A DNA stretch of 14,389 bases from Aquificota bacterium (GTDB lineage: Bacteria; Aquificota; Aquificia; Aquificales; Hydrogenothermaceae), in NCBI GenBank assembly GCA_013153235.1, contig JAADEU010000107.1, positions 1 to 14,389 of the forward strand. Direction: 5' to 3'. Under the pieces are notes generated by a model, which was given only the letters and a program-made list of their open reading frames with translations, searched no databases and had not been told where the DNA came from. Below are positions 7,574 through 14,027 of this stretch, one piece after another. The stretch's first letter is position 1; each line of letters opens with the position of its first letter. The position numbers and the translations under genes were made by a program.

Positions 7574-7598
7574 GTTATAATTAAGTTTTCAAATTATA
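7574..7598. promoter_or_regulatory. Divergent promoter region between glycosyltransferase and epimerase genes
   Basis: The 56-base gap holds a TATAAT on each strand: 7576-7581 on plus (start near 7588, 25-base leader to the epimerase) and 7598-7593 on minus (start near 7586, leader of about 30 bases to the TTG of the glycosyltransferase). Neither has a strong -35 hexamer. The two transcripts would start almost at the same point, so polymerases would compete. Confidence 0.4.
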
Positions 7599-7612
7599 TC
7601 AGGAGTGGAAAG

Positions 7613-8614
7613 ATGCAATCAAAACAGACCATTCTTGTGACAGGAGCTGCCGGATTTATCGGATGGAAAACCGCCAGATTTCTCCTTGAGGGGGGATTCA
7701 GGGTTGTGGGAATTGATAATATGAACAGGTACTACGATGTAAGGCTTAAAGAATGGAGAAAAAAGGACCTTGAAAGATACGAAGAATTTAAATTTTTCCA
7801 TGTAGATATTGAAAATCTTGGTGCACTGAGGGTACTGTTTGAGAGCTTCAGATTTGATGCTGTTATAAATCTTGCTGCAAGGGCAGGTGTGAGATATTCA
7901 ATGGAAAACCCCCATGTTTACATGCAGACAAATGCCCAGGGAACACTGAACCTCCTTGAACTTATGAAGGAGCACGGCACAAAGAAAATGGTCCTTGCCT
8001 CCACTTCATCGCTTTACGCCGGACAGCCAATGCCATTTAAGGAGGACCTCCCTGTAAATACCCCTATCTCACCGTATGCCGCATCCAAAAAGGCAGCGGA
8101 GGTTATGGCCTACACATACCATTACCTTTACGGTCTGGATATATCTGTTGTAAGGTACTTTACGGTTTACGGTCCTGCCGGACGACCTGATATGAGTATA
8201 TTCAGGTTTATAAAATGGATAGATGAGGGCAGTCCAATCAGGCTTTTTGGCGACGGTTCACAGGCCAGGGATTTTACCTATGTTGATGATATAGCAAGGG
8301 GGACAATTCTGGCAATGAAACCTGTGGGATACGAAATTATCAATCTTGGTGGAGGTAAAAATCCTGTTTCTCTGAAAGAAATAATATCAAAAATAGAAAA
8401 TCTCCTTGGGAAGAAAGCAAAAATTGAGTATAAGCCCTTCCATAAAGCAGATATGAAAGAAACCTGGGCAGACATAGAAAAGGCAGAAAAGCTGCTGGGA
8501 TGGAAGCCACAGATAGATATTGATGAGGGACTGAAAAGAACAGTTGAGTGGTATCTGGAAAACAGGGACTGGGTCAGGGATGTATCGGTGGAAGAAGGAA
8601 AGGAAAATATCTAA
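7613..8614 (+). CDS. NAD-dependent nucleotide-sugar epimerase (UDP-glucuronate 4-epimerase-like)
   Basis: Extended short-chain dehydrogenase of 333 residues. The NAD-binding GAAGFIG is at 11-17, Asp35 (VGIDN) ends the second strand, and the active site is Ser/Thr in ASTSSLYAG (129-137) with Y155-x3-K159. ARAGVRYSMENPHVY at 89-103 and RLFGDGSQARDFTYVDD in the C-terminal half are typical of the branch containing UDP-glucuronate and UDP-glucose 4-epimerases. It interconverts nucleotide sugars for surface polysaccharide, in keeping with the divergent glycosyltransferase. Start ATG at 7613 has AGGAG seven bases away. Its stop overlaps the stop of the convergent recO. The exact sugar cannot be read from sequence. 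Confidence 0.82.
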   Translation: MQSKQTILVTGAAGFIGWKTARFLLEGGFRVVGIDNMNRYYDVRLKEWRKKDLERYEEFKFFHVDIENLGALRVLFESFRFDAVINLAARAGVRYSMENPHVYMQTNAQGTLNLLELMKEHGTKKMVLASTSSLYAGQPMPFKEDLPVNTPISPYAASKKAAEVMAYTYHYLYGLDISVVRYFTVYGPAGRPDMSIFRFIKWIDEGSPIRLFGDGSQARDFTYVDDIARGTILAMKPVGYEIINLGGGKNPVSLKEIISKIENLLGKKAKIEYKPFHKADMKETWADIEKAEKLLGWKPQIDIDEGLKRTVEWYLENRDWVRDVSVEEGKENI

Positions 8615-9300
8615 AAACTCCTTTCCAGATAATCCCTGAGAAATGATTCTGTGGAAGATGGTGAGCTCAGCTTTATCCTGTCCAGGTCCCTGAAACTGAC
8701 AACCCTGAGCTTTTTCAGGTCGGAAACAACGCCGTAACCGTAATATGGTTTCTGCCGTGAACAGCGGCTACAGACCACACCACCTTCCTGCATGGAAATG
8801 ATTTTGAAATTCTTTCTGTTTACAGGAGAACCGCATCTGACACATCTATCCAGTTCCGGGAAAATACCTGATAGAAGAACAAGCTTTGCAATAAAATTAG
8901 CTGTAAAAACATCAAGGGAGGATGTTCTGGTCAGGTAGTAAAGGGACTTTTTAACCAGGACAAATATCTTCTCATCCGGGAAAATCACATATCTGTTAAA
9001 TAAATCTGTTATGCTGTAGGCCGTTGTAAATCTGGGAATATCCGAGGCAATCTGTATGCCCAGGGATACGCTTTTTTCTATCTCCCTGATGAAAAACTTT
9101 TCCTTTCTCCTTATAAATACGGCCTTGAACCAGGTAAAGGGTTCGGTGGCGTAAATAAACGGGGATTTTAATTTCTGCCCATTTTTTATATATATATTTT
9201 CCTTTCCATATTTTTTCATATAAACGGTCAGAGACACATCATAATCCCCGGACAGGGACTTCCTCAGCACTATTGCCTCGTCTGACAGTATATTTACCAT
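8611..9300 (-). CDS. recO: DNA repair protein RecO
   Basis: RecO mediates loading of RecA at single-stranded gaps with RecR (RecFOR pathway). The 229-residue protein has an N-terminal OB-fold region beginning ILSDEAIVLRKSLSGDYD, where the EAIVL strand is typical of RecO, a helical middle, and a zinc-finger-like pair CVRC (about 157-160) and CSRC (about 182-185), which thermophile and Gram-positive RecO proteins often keep. The start ATG at 9300 has AAGGAA eight bases upstream. The gene is convergent with the epimerase gene, sharing three or four bases at the stops, and divergent from the ankyrin gene. Confidence 0.85.
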   Translation of the reverse strand: MVNILSDEAIVLRKSLSGDYDVSLTVYMKKYGKENIYIKNGQKLKSPFIYATEPFTWFKAVFIRRKEKFFIREIEKSVSLGIQIASDIPRFTTAYSITDLFNRYVIFPDEKIFVLVKKSLYYLTRTSSLDVFTANFIAKLVLLSGIFPELDRCVRCGSPVNRKNFKIISMQEGGVVCSRCSRQKPYYGYGVVSDLKKLRVVSFRDLDRIKLSSPSSTESFLRDYLERSF

Positions 9301-9313
9301 CCTGCAGTTCCTT

Positions 9314-9342
9314 TTGAAAATTTCCAGGGAAAATAATATATT
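9314..9342 (+). promoter_or_regulatory. Sigma70-type promoter for the ankyrin gene
   Basis: TTGAAA (9314-9319), a 17-bp spacer, then TATATT (9337-9342) predict a start near 9349 and a leader of about 26 bases with GGGGAG as the ribosome site before the ATG at 9375. It is one of the best -35/-10 pairs in the window. The recO promoter must lie in the same 74-base gap but I cannot place it. Confidence 0.5.
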
Positions 9343-9374
9343 GGATTACTGCATAAAAACAATCGGGGAGTAAT

Positions 9375-9737
9375 ATGAGACCGGTTATTCTGCTGCTATT
9401 AATAGTGATTACTTTTACAGGAATCTCCTGTAAGAGAATAGATACCTCTGACCCTGATAAAATGCTGATTGTTGCATCACAGCTGGGAGATATTGACAGG
9501 GTAAGGCTGGCTATTGCCAAGGGGGCGGATATAAATGCCCGTGATGAAAACGGTGGTACAGCACTACACTGGGCCGTTTTTTATGAGTATGGAGATATTG
9601 TAAAACTCCTTCTGATGCATGGAGCAGACCCTTATATAAAAGACAAAAATGGGATAACCCCTGTGGATGTGGCAAGAATCAACAAAAAGGTGAGAATGCT
9701 CAAGATTCTTGAAAAATACATAAAGGAGAAAAAGTAA
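9375..9737 (+). CDS. Small ankyrin-repeat protein, possible lipoprotein
   Basis: This 120-residue protein starts with a hydrophobic segment (RPVILLLLIVITFTGIS) directly followed by Cys19, which suggests a lipoprotein signal peptide; the bases of the lipobox (GIS-C) deviate at -3, where Leu is usual, so this is not certain. The rest is ankyrin repeats: a partial one beginning MLIVASQLGDIDRVRLAI, a full one with GADINARDENGGTALHWA (about 53-70), and another with GADPYIKDKNGITPVDVA (about 86-103). Ankyrin repeats bind other proteins; the partner is unknown. Mature protein would sit on the periplasmic face. It is the only gene on its transcript, between divergent recO and convergent polA; its stop abuts the stop of polA with no spacer. 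Confidence 0.75.
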   Translation: MRPVILLLLIVITFTGISCKRIDTSDPDKMLIVASQLGDIDRVRLAIAKGADINARDENGGTALHWAVFYEYGDIVKLLLMHGADPYIKDKNGITPVDVARINKKVRMLKILEKYIKEKK

Positions 9738-11495
9738 TTACTTATCTGCCCATGTGTCTACGATACCTGCCTCAAACTCCACAGGAACCTTTTTGAGTAA
9801 AAGCTTGCCTGAACGGGCCATACTTTCCTTTAGTATCTCAACGGCTTTCTGTGCCTCCTCCCTGGATACCTCCACGATTATTTCGTCATGGACCAGATTT
9901 ACAATCGATGCGTTAATATCCCCTGACAGTTTACCGAAGAAAACCACAGCCATCTTCAGAAGGTCACTTCCTGTCCCCTGTATCGGAAAGTTAACCGCCT
10001 CTGTAAACCTGCTGACAACCATTCTCCTTCCCAGAAGCGTATAAACCTCGATGGTGTGCCTCTCCCTGAGTTTTTCCTTTACCTGTTCGTGCCATTTTTT
10101 GAAACCTGAGTACACCTGGAAAAATCTACTGTGGAATCTTTTTGCATCCTCAATGGAGATATCAACACCGTAGTTATTCCTGGCGTATTCCATAAGGGAG
10201 GATGGCGATATACCGTAAATAAGGCCAAAATTTATAGCCTTTGCCATCTGTCTCTCTTCCTTTGTAACTTCCTGATACTCCTTACCCAGTATTAAAGACG
10301 CCGTGAATCGGTGCAGGTCTCTACCTGAACGGAAGGCCTCTATCATGGTTTCATCATTCACATACTCAGCGGCAATCCTCAGCTCTATCTGGGAATAATC
10401 TGCCACTATCAACTTTTTTCCTTCCGGTGCCCTGAACAGTTTTCTCAGCTCCCTGGTCACGTTCTGGAGGTTTGGCCGTGAAGAGGCCATTCTGCCTGTT
10501 GGGGCTCCAATCTGCCTGAACTGGCTGTAGATTCTTCCCCCCACCGTGTGGGATTCAAGCTCTTTTAATTTGTCAACTGTTTTCTTCAGGGACCTTATCT
10601 GGAGTAACAGGGAAACCTCCTTTCTGTCTGTATACTTTCTCAGTGCACTGTCCTGTGAGGATAGGGAGCCTTTCTGAGTCCTTGGAAGCTGAAGTCCCAG
10701 CTTTCCACTCAGCCATGCGGTAACCTTGTGGGGAGAAAACGGGTCAACCCCGTAGCTTCTAACAAACTCGATGTACTTTCTCTGGTACTCTGAGGAAGCC
10801 TCTCTGAGCATCTCTTTCAGGGCTTTCTCGTCTACAGGCATCCCTGTAAGCTCAATTTTCGCCAGCTGGGGTACAAAGGACATCTCCACAGCAGCCACAG
10901 GATTTTCAACACCAAAAATTTCCTTTATCTTCCCTGTGGACCTGTGGGGGGTGTTTATCTTATTCAGTCTGTCCCTTAAAACAGGAAAAATCTCCCTCAG
11001 AACATAAACATCCCTTGCAGCGTAATCAAGCTGTTGCTGGGATAGATTTTTTATACCCCATGCAGAGGTCTGCTGTGATTTATCAAGGTACTTATCTGTA
11101 ATTCTATAGGTAACGGCCTGAAGGGAGTGTTTTTCATTTTCATTCTGGGACAGTAGCTGTGAAGCAATCATCGTATCAAAAACTATTTCAGGGAATACAT
11201 CAAAATTCGTTTTCAGGAATTTCAAATCAAATTTAAGATTGTGGCCTACAATTCCCCTGTCCCTGAAAAATGGTCTGAGATACTCTGCAAATTCCGGAAT
11301 CAGGAACATATCGTAAATAAATATATTTTCGTAATCCCCAAGCTGGATAAGTCTGACCTTATCGGTAAAAAAGTCTATCTCTTTCTCGTTTTTTACGGCA
11401 ACTTCTGTATCCAGAAACAGGTACCTGTTTTTCTTCAGTTTTTCAAGACTTTCTACCGCCTGTTCCAGATTAAAAATGTACGAGTATTCCATCAT
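9738..11495 (-). CDS. polA: Family A DNA polymerase (PolA) with 3'-5' exonuclease and no 5'-nuclease domain
   Basis: The 585-residue protein matches a Klenow-like polymerase; E. coli Pol I is about 930 because of its extra 5'-nuclease domain. The exonuclease motifs are intact: D29-T-E31, NLKFD at 86-90, and Y158-x3-D162. The polymerase motifs are also intact: motif A DYSQIELR at 366-373, motif B R415-x3-K419-x3-F423-x3-Y427 (RQMAKAINFGLIYG), and motif C HDE at 536-538. It should fill gaps and process Okazaki fragments, with a separate 5' nuclease encoded elsewhere. Aquifex polymerases have the same architecture and are reported to group with thermophilic virus and apicoplast polymerases. The start ATG at 11495 overlaps the upstream stop as TAATG; a second ATG follows directly. 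Last gene of the aroD operon. Confidence 0.95.
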   Translation of the reverse strand: MMEYSYIFNLEQAVESLEKLKKNRYLFLDTEVAVKNEKEIDFFTDKVRLIQLGDYENIFIYDMFLIPEFAEYLRPFFRDRGIVGHNLKFDLKFLKTNFDVFPEIVFDTMIASQLLSQNENEKHSLQAVTYRITDKYLDKSQQTSAWGIKNLSQQQLDYAARDVYVLREIFPVLRDRLNKINTPHRSTGKIKEIFGVENPVAAVEMSFVPQLAKIELTGMPVDEKALKEMLREASSEYQRKYIEFVRSYGVDPFSPHKVTAWLSGKLGLQLPRTQKGSLSSQDSALRKYTDRKEVSLLLQIRSLKKTVDKLKELESHTVGGRIYSQFRQIGAPTGRMASSRPNLQNVTRELRKLFRAPEGKKLIVADYSQIELRIAAEYVNDETMIEAFRSGRDLHRFTASLILGKEYQEVTKEERQMAKAINFGLIYGISPSSLMEYARNNYGVDISIEDAKRFHSRFFQVYSGFKKWHEQVKEKLRERHTIEVYTLLGRRMVVSRFTEAVNFPIQGTGSDLLKMAVVFFGKLSGDINASIVNLVHDEIIVEVSREEAQKAVEILKESMARSGKLLLKKVPVEFEAGIVDTWADK

Positions 11496-11806
11496 TACTC
11501 AACTACCACTGCGGTTCCCCAGACGGAAATCATGAGCATAGACTGGTACATCTCGTAAGAAAAATTCACACCGACAATACAGTTTGCCCCAAGTTCTCTG
11601 GCCTTTTCTTCAAGCTCCTGAAGTAGCTGATTTCTGTATTTTTCAAGCTCTTTCTCATAGGAACGGGTTCTGCCCCCGATAAAGTCCCTTATCCGTGCAA
11701 ACATGTCCCGGACAACATTGATTCCTATAACCGCCTGGGAAGATACTATTCCCCTGTACTCTATGATTTTTTTGCCTTCCACCGTATCTGTGGTTGTTAT
11801 AATCAT
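11495..11806 (-). CDS. YbjQ / UPF0145 family protein
   Basis: A 103-residue protein of the YbjQ family of uncharacterised small proteins. The family pattern is visible: the N-terminal strand MIITTTDTVEGKKI followed by EYRGIVSSQAV and GINVVRD, a central charged amphipathic helix rich in Glu/Lys, then LGANCIVGVNFSYE and a C-terminal strand (MISVWGTAVVVE). Homologues form pentamers in crystal structures; the function is unknown. The ATG shares four bases (ATGA) with the stop of pncA, and its own stop overlaps the polA start, so translation of the three genes is probably linked. Confidence 0.8.
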   Translation of the reverse strand: MIITTTDTVEGKKIIEYRGIVSSQAVIGINVVRDMFARIRDFIGGRTRSYEKELEKYRNQLLQELEEKARELGANCIVGVNFSYEMYQSMLMISVWGTAVVVE

Positions 11807-12387
11807 TCAAGCTCCCCCAGAGTAACAAAAACGGCCCCATTATCAAGTAAGAACTCAAGGGCCCTCTCAGAGTCTCCTTCTTTTACATCCACACCTTTTA
11901 TACCGTCTTCAAGTACAAAAACCTGAAATCCCAGGTTCAGCCCCCCGTAAGCGGTATTTTTTACGCAGTAATCTGTTGCAACACCACCAACGAATATCCT
12001 TTTTATGCCCCTTTCCTTAAGAAGTTCTTCCAAAACAGTACCCTGAAAGCCAGAATACGCATCAAAATCAGGGGATGTCCCCTTTGAGATAATGAATCTG
12101 TTATCAGCAGGCATATACAGCTCAGGATGGAATGCCGCACCTTCTGTGTTCTGTACACAGTGGACAGGCCATATCCCACCATTTTCCCTGAATGAGATAT
12201 GATTTTCAGGATGCCAGTCCCTTGTATAAAAAACAGGCTGTCCCTTTTCCTCAAAAAGTCTTATATAACTGTTCAATACAGGTACTATACTATCCCCTTC
12301 TGGTACAGGTAGGGCCCCTCCTGGCATAAAATCATTCTGCATATCCACAACAATAAGGGCGTCCTGCCGGCCTATTTTTATCCTCAT
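11803..12387 (-). CDS. pncA: Nicotinamidase (PncA)
   Basis: Cysteine hydrolase of the isochorismatase fold converting nicotinamide to nicotinate for NAD salvage. The catalytic triad is Asp15 (VVDMQNDF), Lys102 (ISKG) and Cys141 (ATDYC). The metal site is Asp57, His59 and His63 in DWHPENH, plus His76 in WPVHC, as in Mycobacterium PncA. I prefer the ATG at 12387 (194 residues) over the GTG codons at 12393 and 12390 because AAGGGGT then sits about six bases upstream. It follows the dksA-like gene closely and overlaps the ybjQ-like gene by four bases, so it belongs to the five-gene operon. Confidence 0.92.
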   Translation of the reverse strand: MRIKIGRQDALIVVDMQNDFMPGGALPVPEGDSIVPVLNSYIRLFEEKGQPVFYTRDWHPENHISFRENGGIWPVHCVQNTEGAAFHPELYMPADNRFIISKGTSPDFDAYSGFQGTVLEELLKERGIKRIFVGGVATDYCVKNTAYGGLNLGFQVFVLEDGIKGVDVKEGDSERALEFLLDNGAVFVTLGELE

Positions 12388-12398
12388 CACCACACCCC

Positions 12399-12749
12399 TT
12401 ACTCATTTTCTTCTTCAAGCTCTTTACACTGTATACACAGTTTTGCAACAGGTCTGGCTTTCAGTCTCGGATAGGGAATCTCCGCCCCACACATCTCACA
12501 GATTCCGTAAGTTCCAGCCTCTATCTTTCTCAGGGTGTATTCAATTCTTTTGAGGAGCTTTCTGTCCCTGTCAAGGTTTCTGAGCATCAGTAGTCTTCCG
12601 GCCTCTGTGTCCGCCCTGTCAATCTCGTCCCCACCTTCATAAGAAAGGGGCTCTCCTATAGATTGCTGGGACTCTTTAATAAGCTCCTGTTTCCACTGGA
12701 GGAGAATGTTTTTCAGTTCTTCAACCTGTTCTTTTGTGAGATGTTCCAT
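12399..12749 (-). CDS. DksA/TraR-family zinc-finger transcription factor
   Basis: The 116-residue protein is a DksA/TraR family member that enters the RNA polymerase secondary channel. It has a coiled-coil start, then GGDEIDRADTEAGR: Asp41, Asp44 and Ala46 match the acidic tip (D-x-x-D-x-A) that DksA uses near the active site. The C-terminal four-cysteine zinc finger is C84-x2-C87 ... C105-x2-C108 with IPYPRLKARP between. It is shorter than E. coli DksA (151), missing most of the N-terminal extension. Start ATG at 12749 has AGGAG seven bases away, lying in the end of aroD. As a likely stringent-response factor it could tie transcription to nutrient state, though ppGpp involvement is not shown by the sequence. 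Confidence 0.88.
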   Translation of the reverse strand: MEHLTKEQVEELKNILLQWKQELIKESQQSIGEPLSYEGGDEIDRADTEAGRLLMLRNLDRDRKLLKRIEYTLRKIEAGTYGICEMCGAEIPYPRLKARPVAKLCIQCKELEEENE

Positions 12750-12751
12750 CT

Positions 12752-13438
12752 TTAACTCCTTAAACCATAGAATTTAAGCTCTTCAATGAGCTTTCCAGCC
12801 TCTATTTGACCCGGTGCAAAAGACCTTCCAATATAGGTATAAGTTAAGACAGAACCAAAGAAAAATCCAGCAACCCTGGTTATCTTACCAAGGTCGCCCA
12901 TTCCTATTGCAACAAGTTTCTTCTCCCTGTTCTTTGCGGTTACACACATAATTCTGGAGACATCACCGATACTGTTTACTTTAAATGCATATTTTATTAT
13001 GTCGGCACCCAGGGCAGCACTGCGGTCTATTATTTCCTGAATTTCATCCTCAACAGGCGTTTTTTCAAAATCATGGTAGGAAACAAGGGCCATCTTCCCC
13101 TCGTCCCTGGCCATTTCTATGACTTTTCTGTTTATAGACTGTGAAGTCAGTTCTATATCCAGAATGTCAGCTATACCTGCAACAGCCTCAAATATTGACA
13201 GTCTATCGCTATCGGGTATGTCAGTTCCTCCCTCTTCTTTTGACCTTACCGTAGCTATAAGACCAAGGTCGTATTCTTTAACAGCAGAAGCCCTGGACTT
13301 TATGTAGTCTATAGAAAGGTCCGAAAACTGGTCTATCCGCAGTTCTATCATATCGATTCCTTTATCCACAGCAATGGAGAGTTTTTTTTCAAGGTCCGTA
13401 TCGTCAAGGGGAAGAACAACCAGTGGTCGTGTATCCAT
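12752..13438 (-). CDS. aroD: 3-Dehydroquinate dehydratase, type I
   Basis: Shikimate-pathway enzyme dehydrating 3-dehydroquinate through a Schiff base. The 228-residue TIM-barrel protein has Glu32 and Arg34 in IELRID, His122 in SYHDF, the Schiff-base Lys149 in IIKYA, Arg188 in TRVAG and Gln211 in APGQIEAG. Relative spacing of these residues follows the E. coli type I enzyme (His143, Lys170, Arg213, Gln236). Start ATG at 13438 has GAGGT seven bases upstream. It heads the operon and lies opposite the CopD-like gene, sharing the regulatory gap. Confidence 0.94.
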   Translation of the reverse strand: MDTRPLVVLPLDDTDLEKKLSIAVDKGIDMIELRIDQFSDLSIDYIKSRASAVKEYDLGLIATVRSKEEGGTDIPDSDRLSIFEAVAGIADILDIELTSQSINRKVIEMARDEGKMALVSYHDFEKTPVEDEIQEIIDRSAALGADIIKYAFKVNSIGDVSRIMCVTAKNREKKLVAIGMGDLGKITRVAGFFFGSVLTYTYIGRSFAPGQIEAGKLIEELKFYGLRS

Positions 13439-13464
13439 AGCTCTAACCTCAGAGTTTTTCTTAT

Positions 13465-13494
13465 ATCATACTTAAATATTATTACAAATTTCAA
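13465..13494 (-). promoter_or_regulatory. Sigma70-type promoter for the aroD operon
   Basis: On the minus strand TTGAAA (13494-13489), an 18-bp spacer, then TATGAT (13470-13465), giving a start near 13458 and a short leader before the ATG at 13438. It lies within about six bases of the CRP/FNR-type palindrome at 13500-13513, so a protein bound there could also affect aroD. Confidence 0.5.
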
Positions 13495-13499
13495 AACCG

Positions 13500-13513
13500 T
13501 TGACATCGGTCAA
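13500..13513 (+). promoter_or_regulatory. CRP/FNR-type palindromic operator
   Basis: TTGACATCGGTCAA is a perfect 5-bp inverted repeat with a 4-bp spacer (TTGAC-N4-GTCAA). This has the geometry of CRP/FNR-family sites, whose FNR form is TTGAT-N4-ATCAA. Its centre, 13506.5, is 40.5 bp before the predicted start at 13547, the usual place for an activator that contacts RNA polymerase. The genes it precedes, a membrane protein and a hemerythrin, fit a redox or nitric oxide response. The regulator itself is not in the window. Confidence 0.55.
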
Positions 13514-13526
13514 TGTTTCAGGGATT

Positions 13527-13550
13527 ATTTAAGATAAAATAGTCTTAAAT
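13527..13550 (+). promoter_or_regulatory. Predicted -10 / start region with 8-bp inverted repeat, upstream of the CopD-like gene
   Basis: ATTTAAGA (13527-13534) and TCTTAAAT (13543-13550) form a perfect inverted repeat around TAAAATAG. TAAAAT at 13535-13540 is a good -10 hexamer with start near 13547. There is no -35 hexamer 17 bp upstream, which agrees with activator dependence from the palindrome at 13500. CTTAAAT is also directly repeated at 13544-13550 and 13551-13557. Confidence 0.4.
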
Positions 13551-13570
13551 CTTAAATTGGTGTGAAGGTA

Positions 13571-14026
13571 ATGAGTACCATTCTAATGGCCATCCATCTC
13601 CTTGTGGCGTCGTTCTGGATAGGAGGAATGCTTTTTATGATCCTTGCCCTTTCTCCATATGTGAGGAAGCTTCCCCATGATGTAAGCGTTAAAGCATATC
13701 AGGAAGTGGGCAAACGCTACAGCCTGTGGGGAACAGTTATTGGTCTGCCGGTATTATTTCTGACAGGTATATACAACATGAAAACCATGGGTGTATCCCT
13801 GTCTGACCTGATGAACTTCTCAAACCCATATGCAGCAACTCTACACCATAAAATCCATCTGTTCTTCATCACGGTTTTCCTTGCGGTCATACATGACTTT
13901 TATATAGGTCCCAGGTCACATCTGAATAAAAAGTTCAGAATAACAGCAAGAATAATAGGTGTTTTAAATCTGATACTTGGGATATCAATTATATACCTTG
14001 CAGCAAAATTAAGGATGGGAGGTTAA
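13571..14026 (+). CDS. CopD-like four-helix membrane protein
   Basis: The 151-residue protein has four predicted membrane helices at about 5-27, 52-70, 93-112 and 124-145. The first helix carries H9 with FWIGGMLF, the pattern of CopD-domain and related small membrane proteins; His93, His96 and His108 lie in or next to the third helix and might bind haem or copper. I infer an inner-membrane redox or metal-related role from these histidines and the hemerythrin neighbour, but cannot name a function. An in-frame GTG at 13562 would add three residues; I prefer the ATG at 13571 because of GGTG eight bases upstream, though the ribosome site is weak either way. The stop lies one base before the hemerythrin ATG. 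Confidence 0.7.
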   Translation: MSTILMAIHLLVASFWIGGMLFMILALSPYVRKLPHDVSVKAYQEVGKRYSLWGTVIGLPVLFLTGIYNMKTMGVSLSDLMNFSNPYAATLHHKIHLFFITVFLAVIHDFYIGPRSHLNKKFRITARIIGVLNLILGISIIYLAAKLRMGG

Positions 14027-14027
14027 G

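Noticed and set aside
13500..13505. TTGACA as a -35 hexamer of the CopD-like gene
   Set aside because: No -10-like hexamer lies 16-18 bp downstream; the nearest, TAAAAT, is 29 bp away. The bases are better read as the left half of the TTGAC-N4-GTCAA palindrome.
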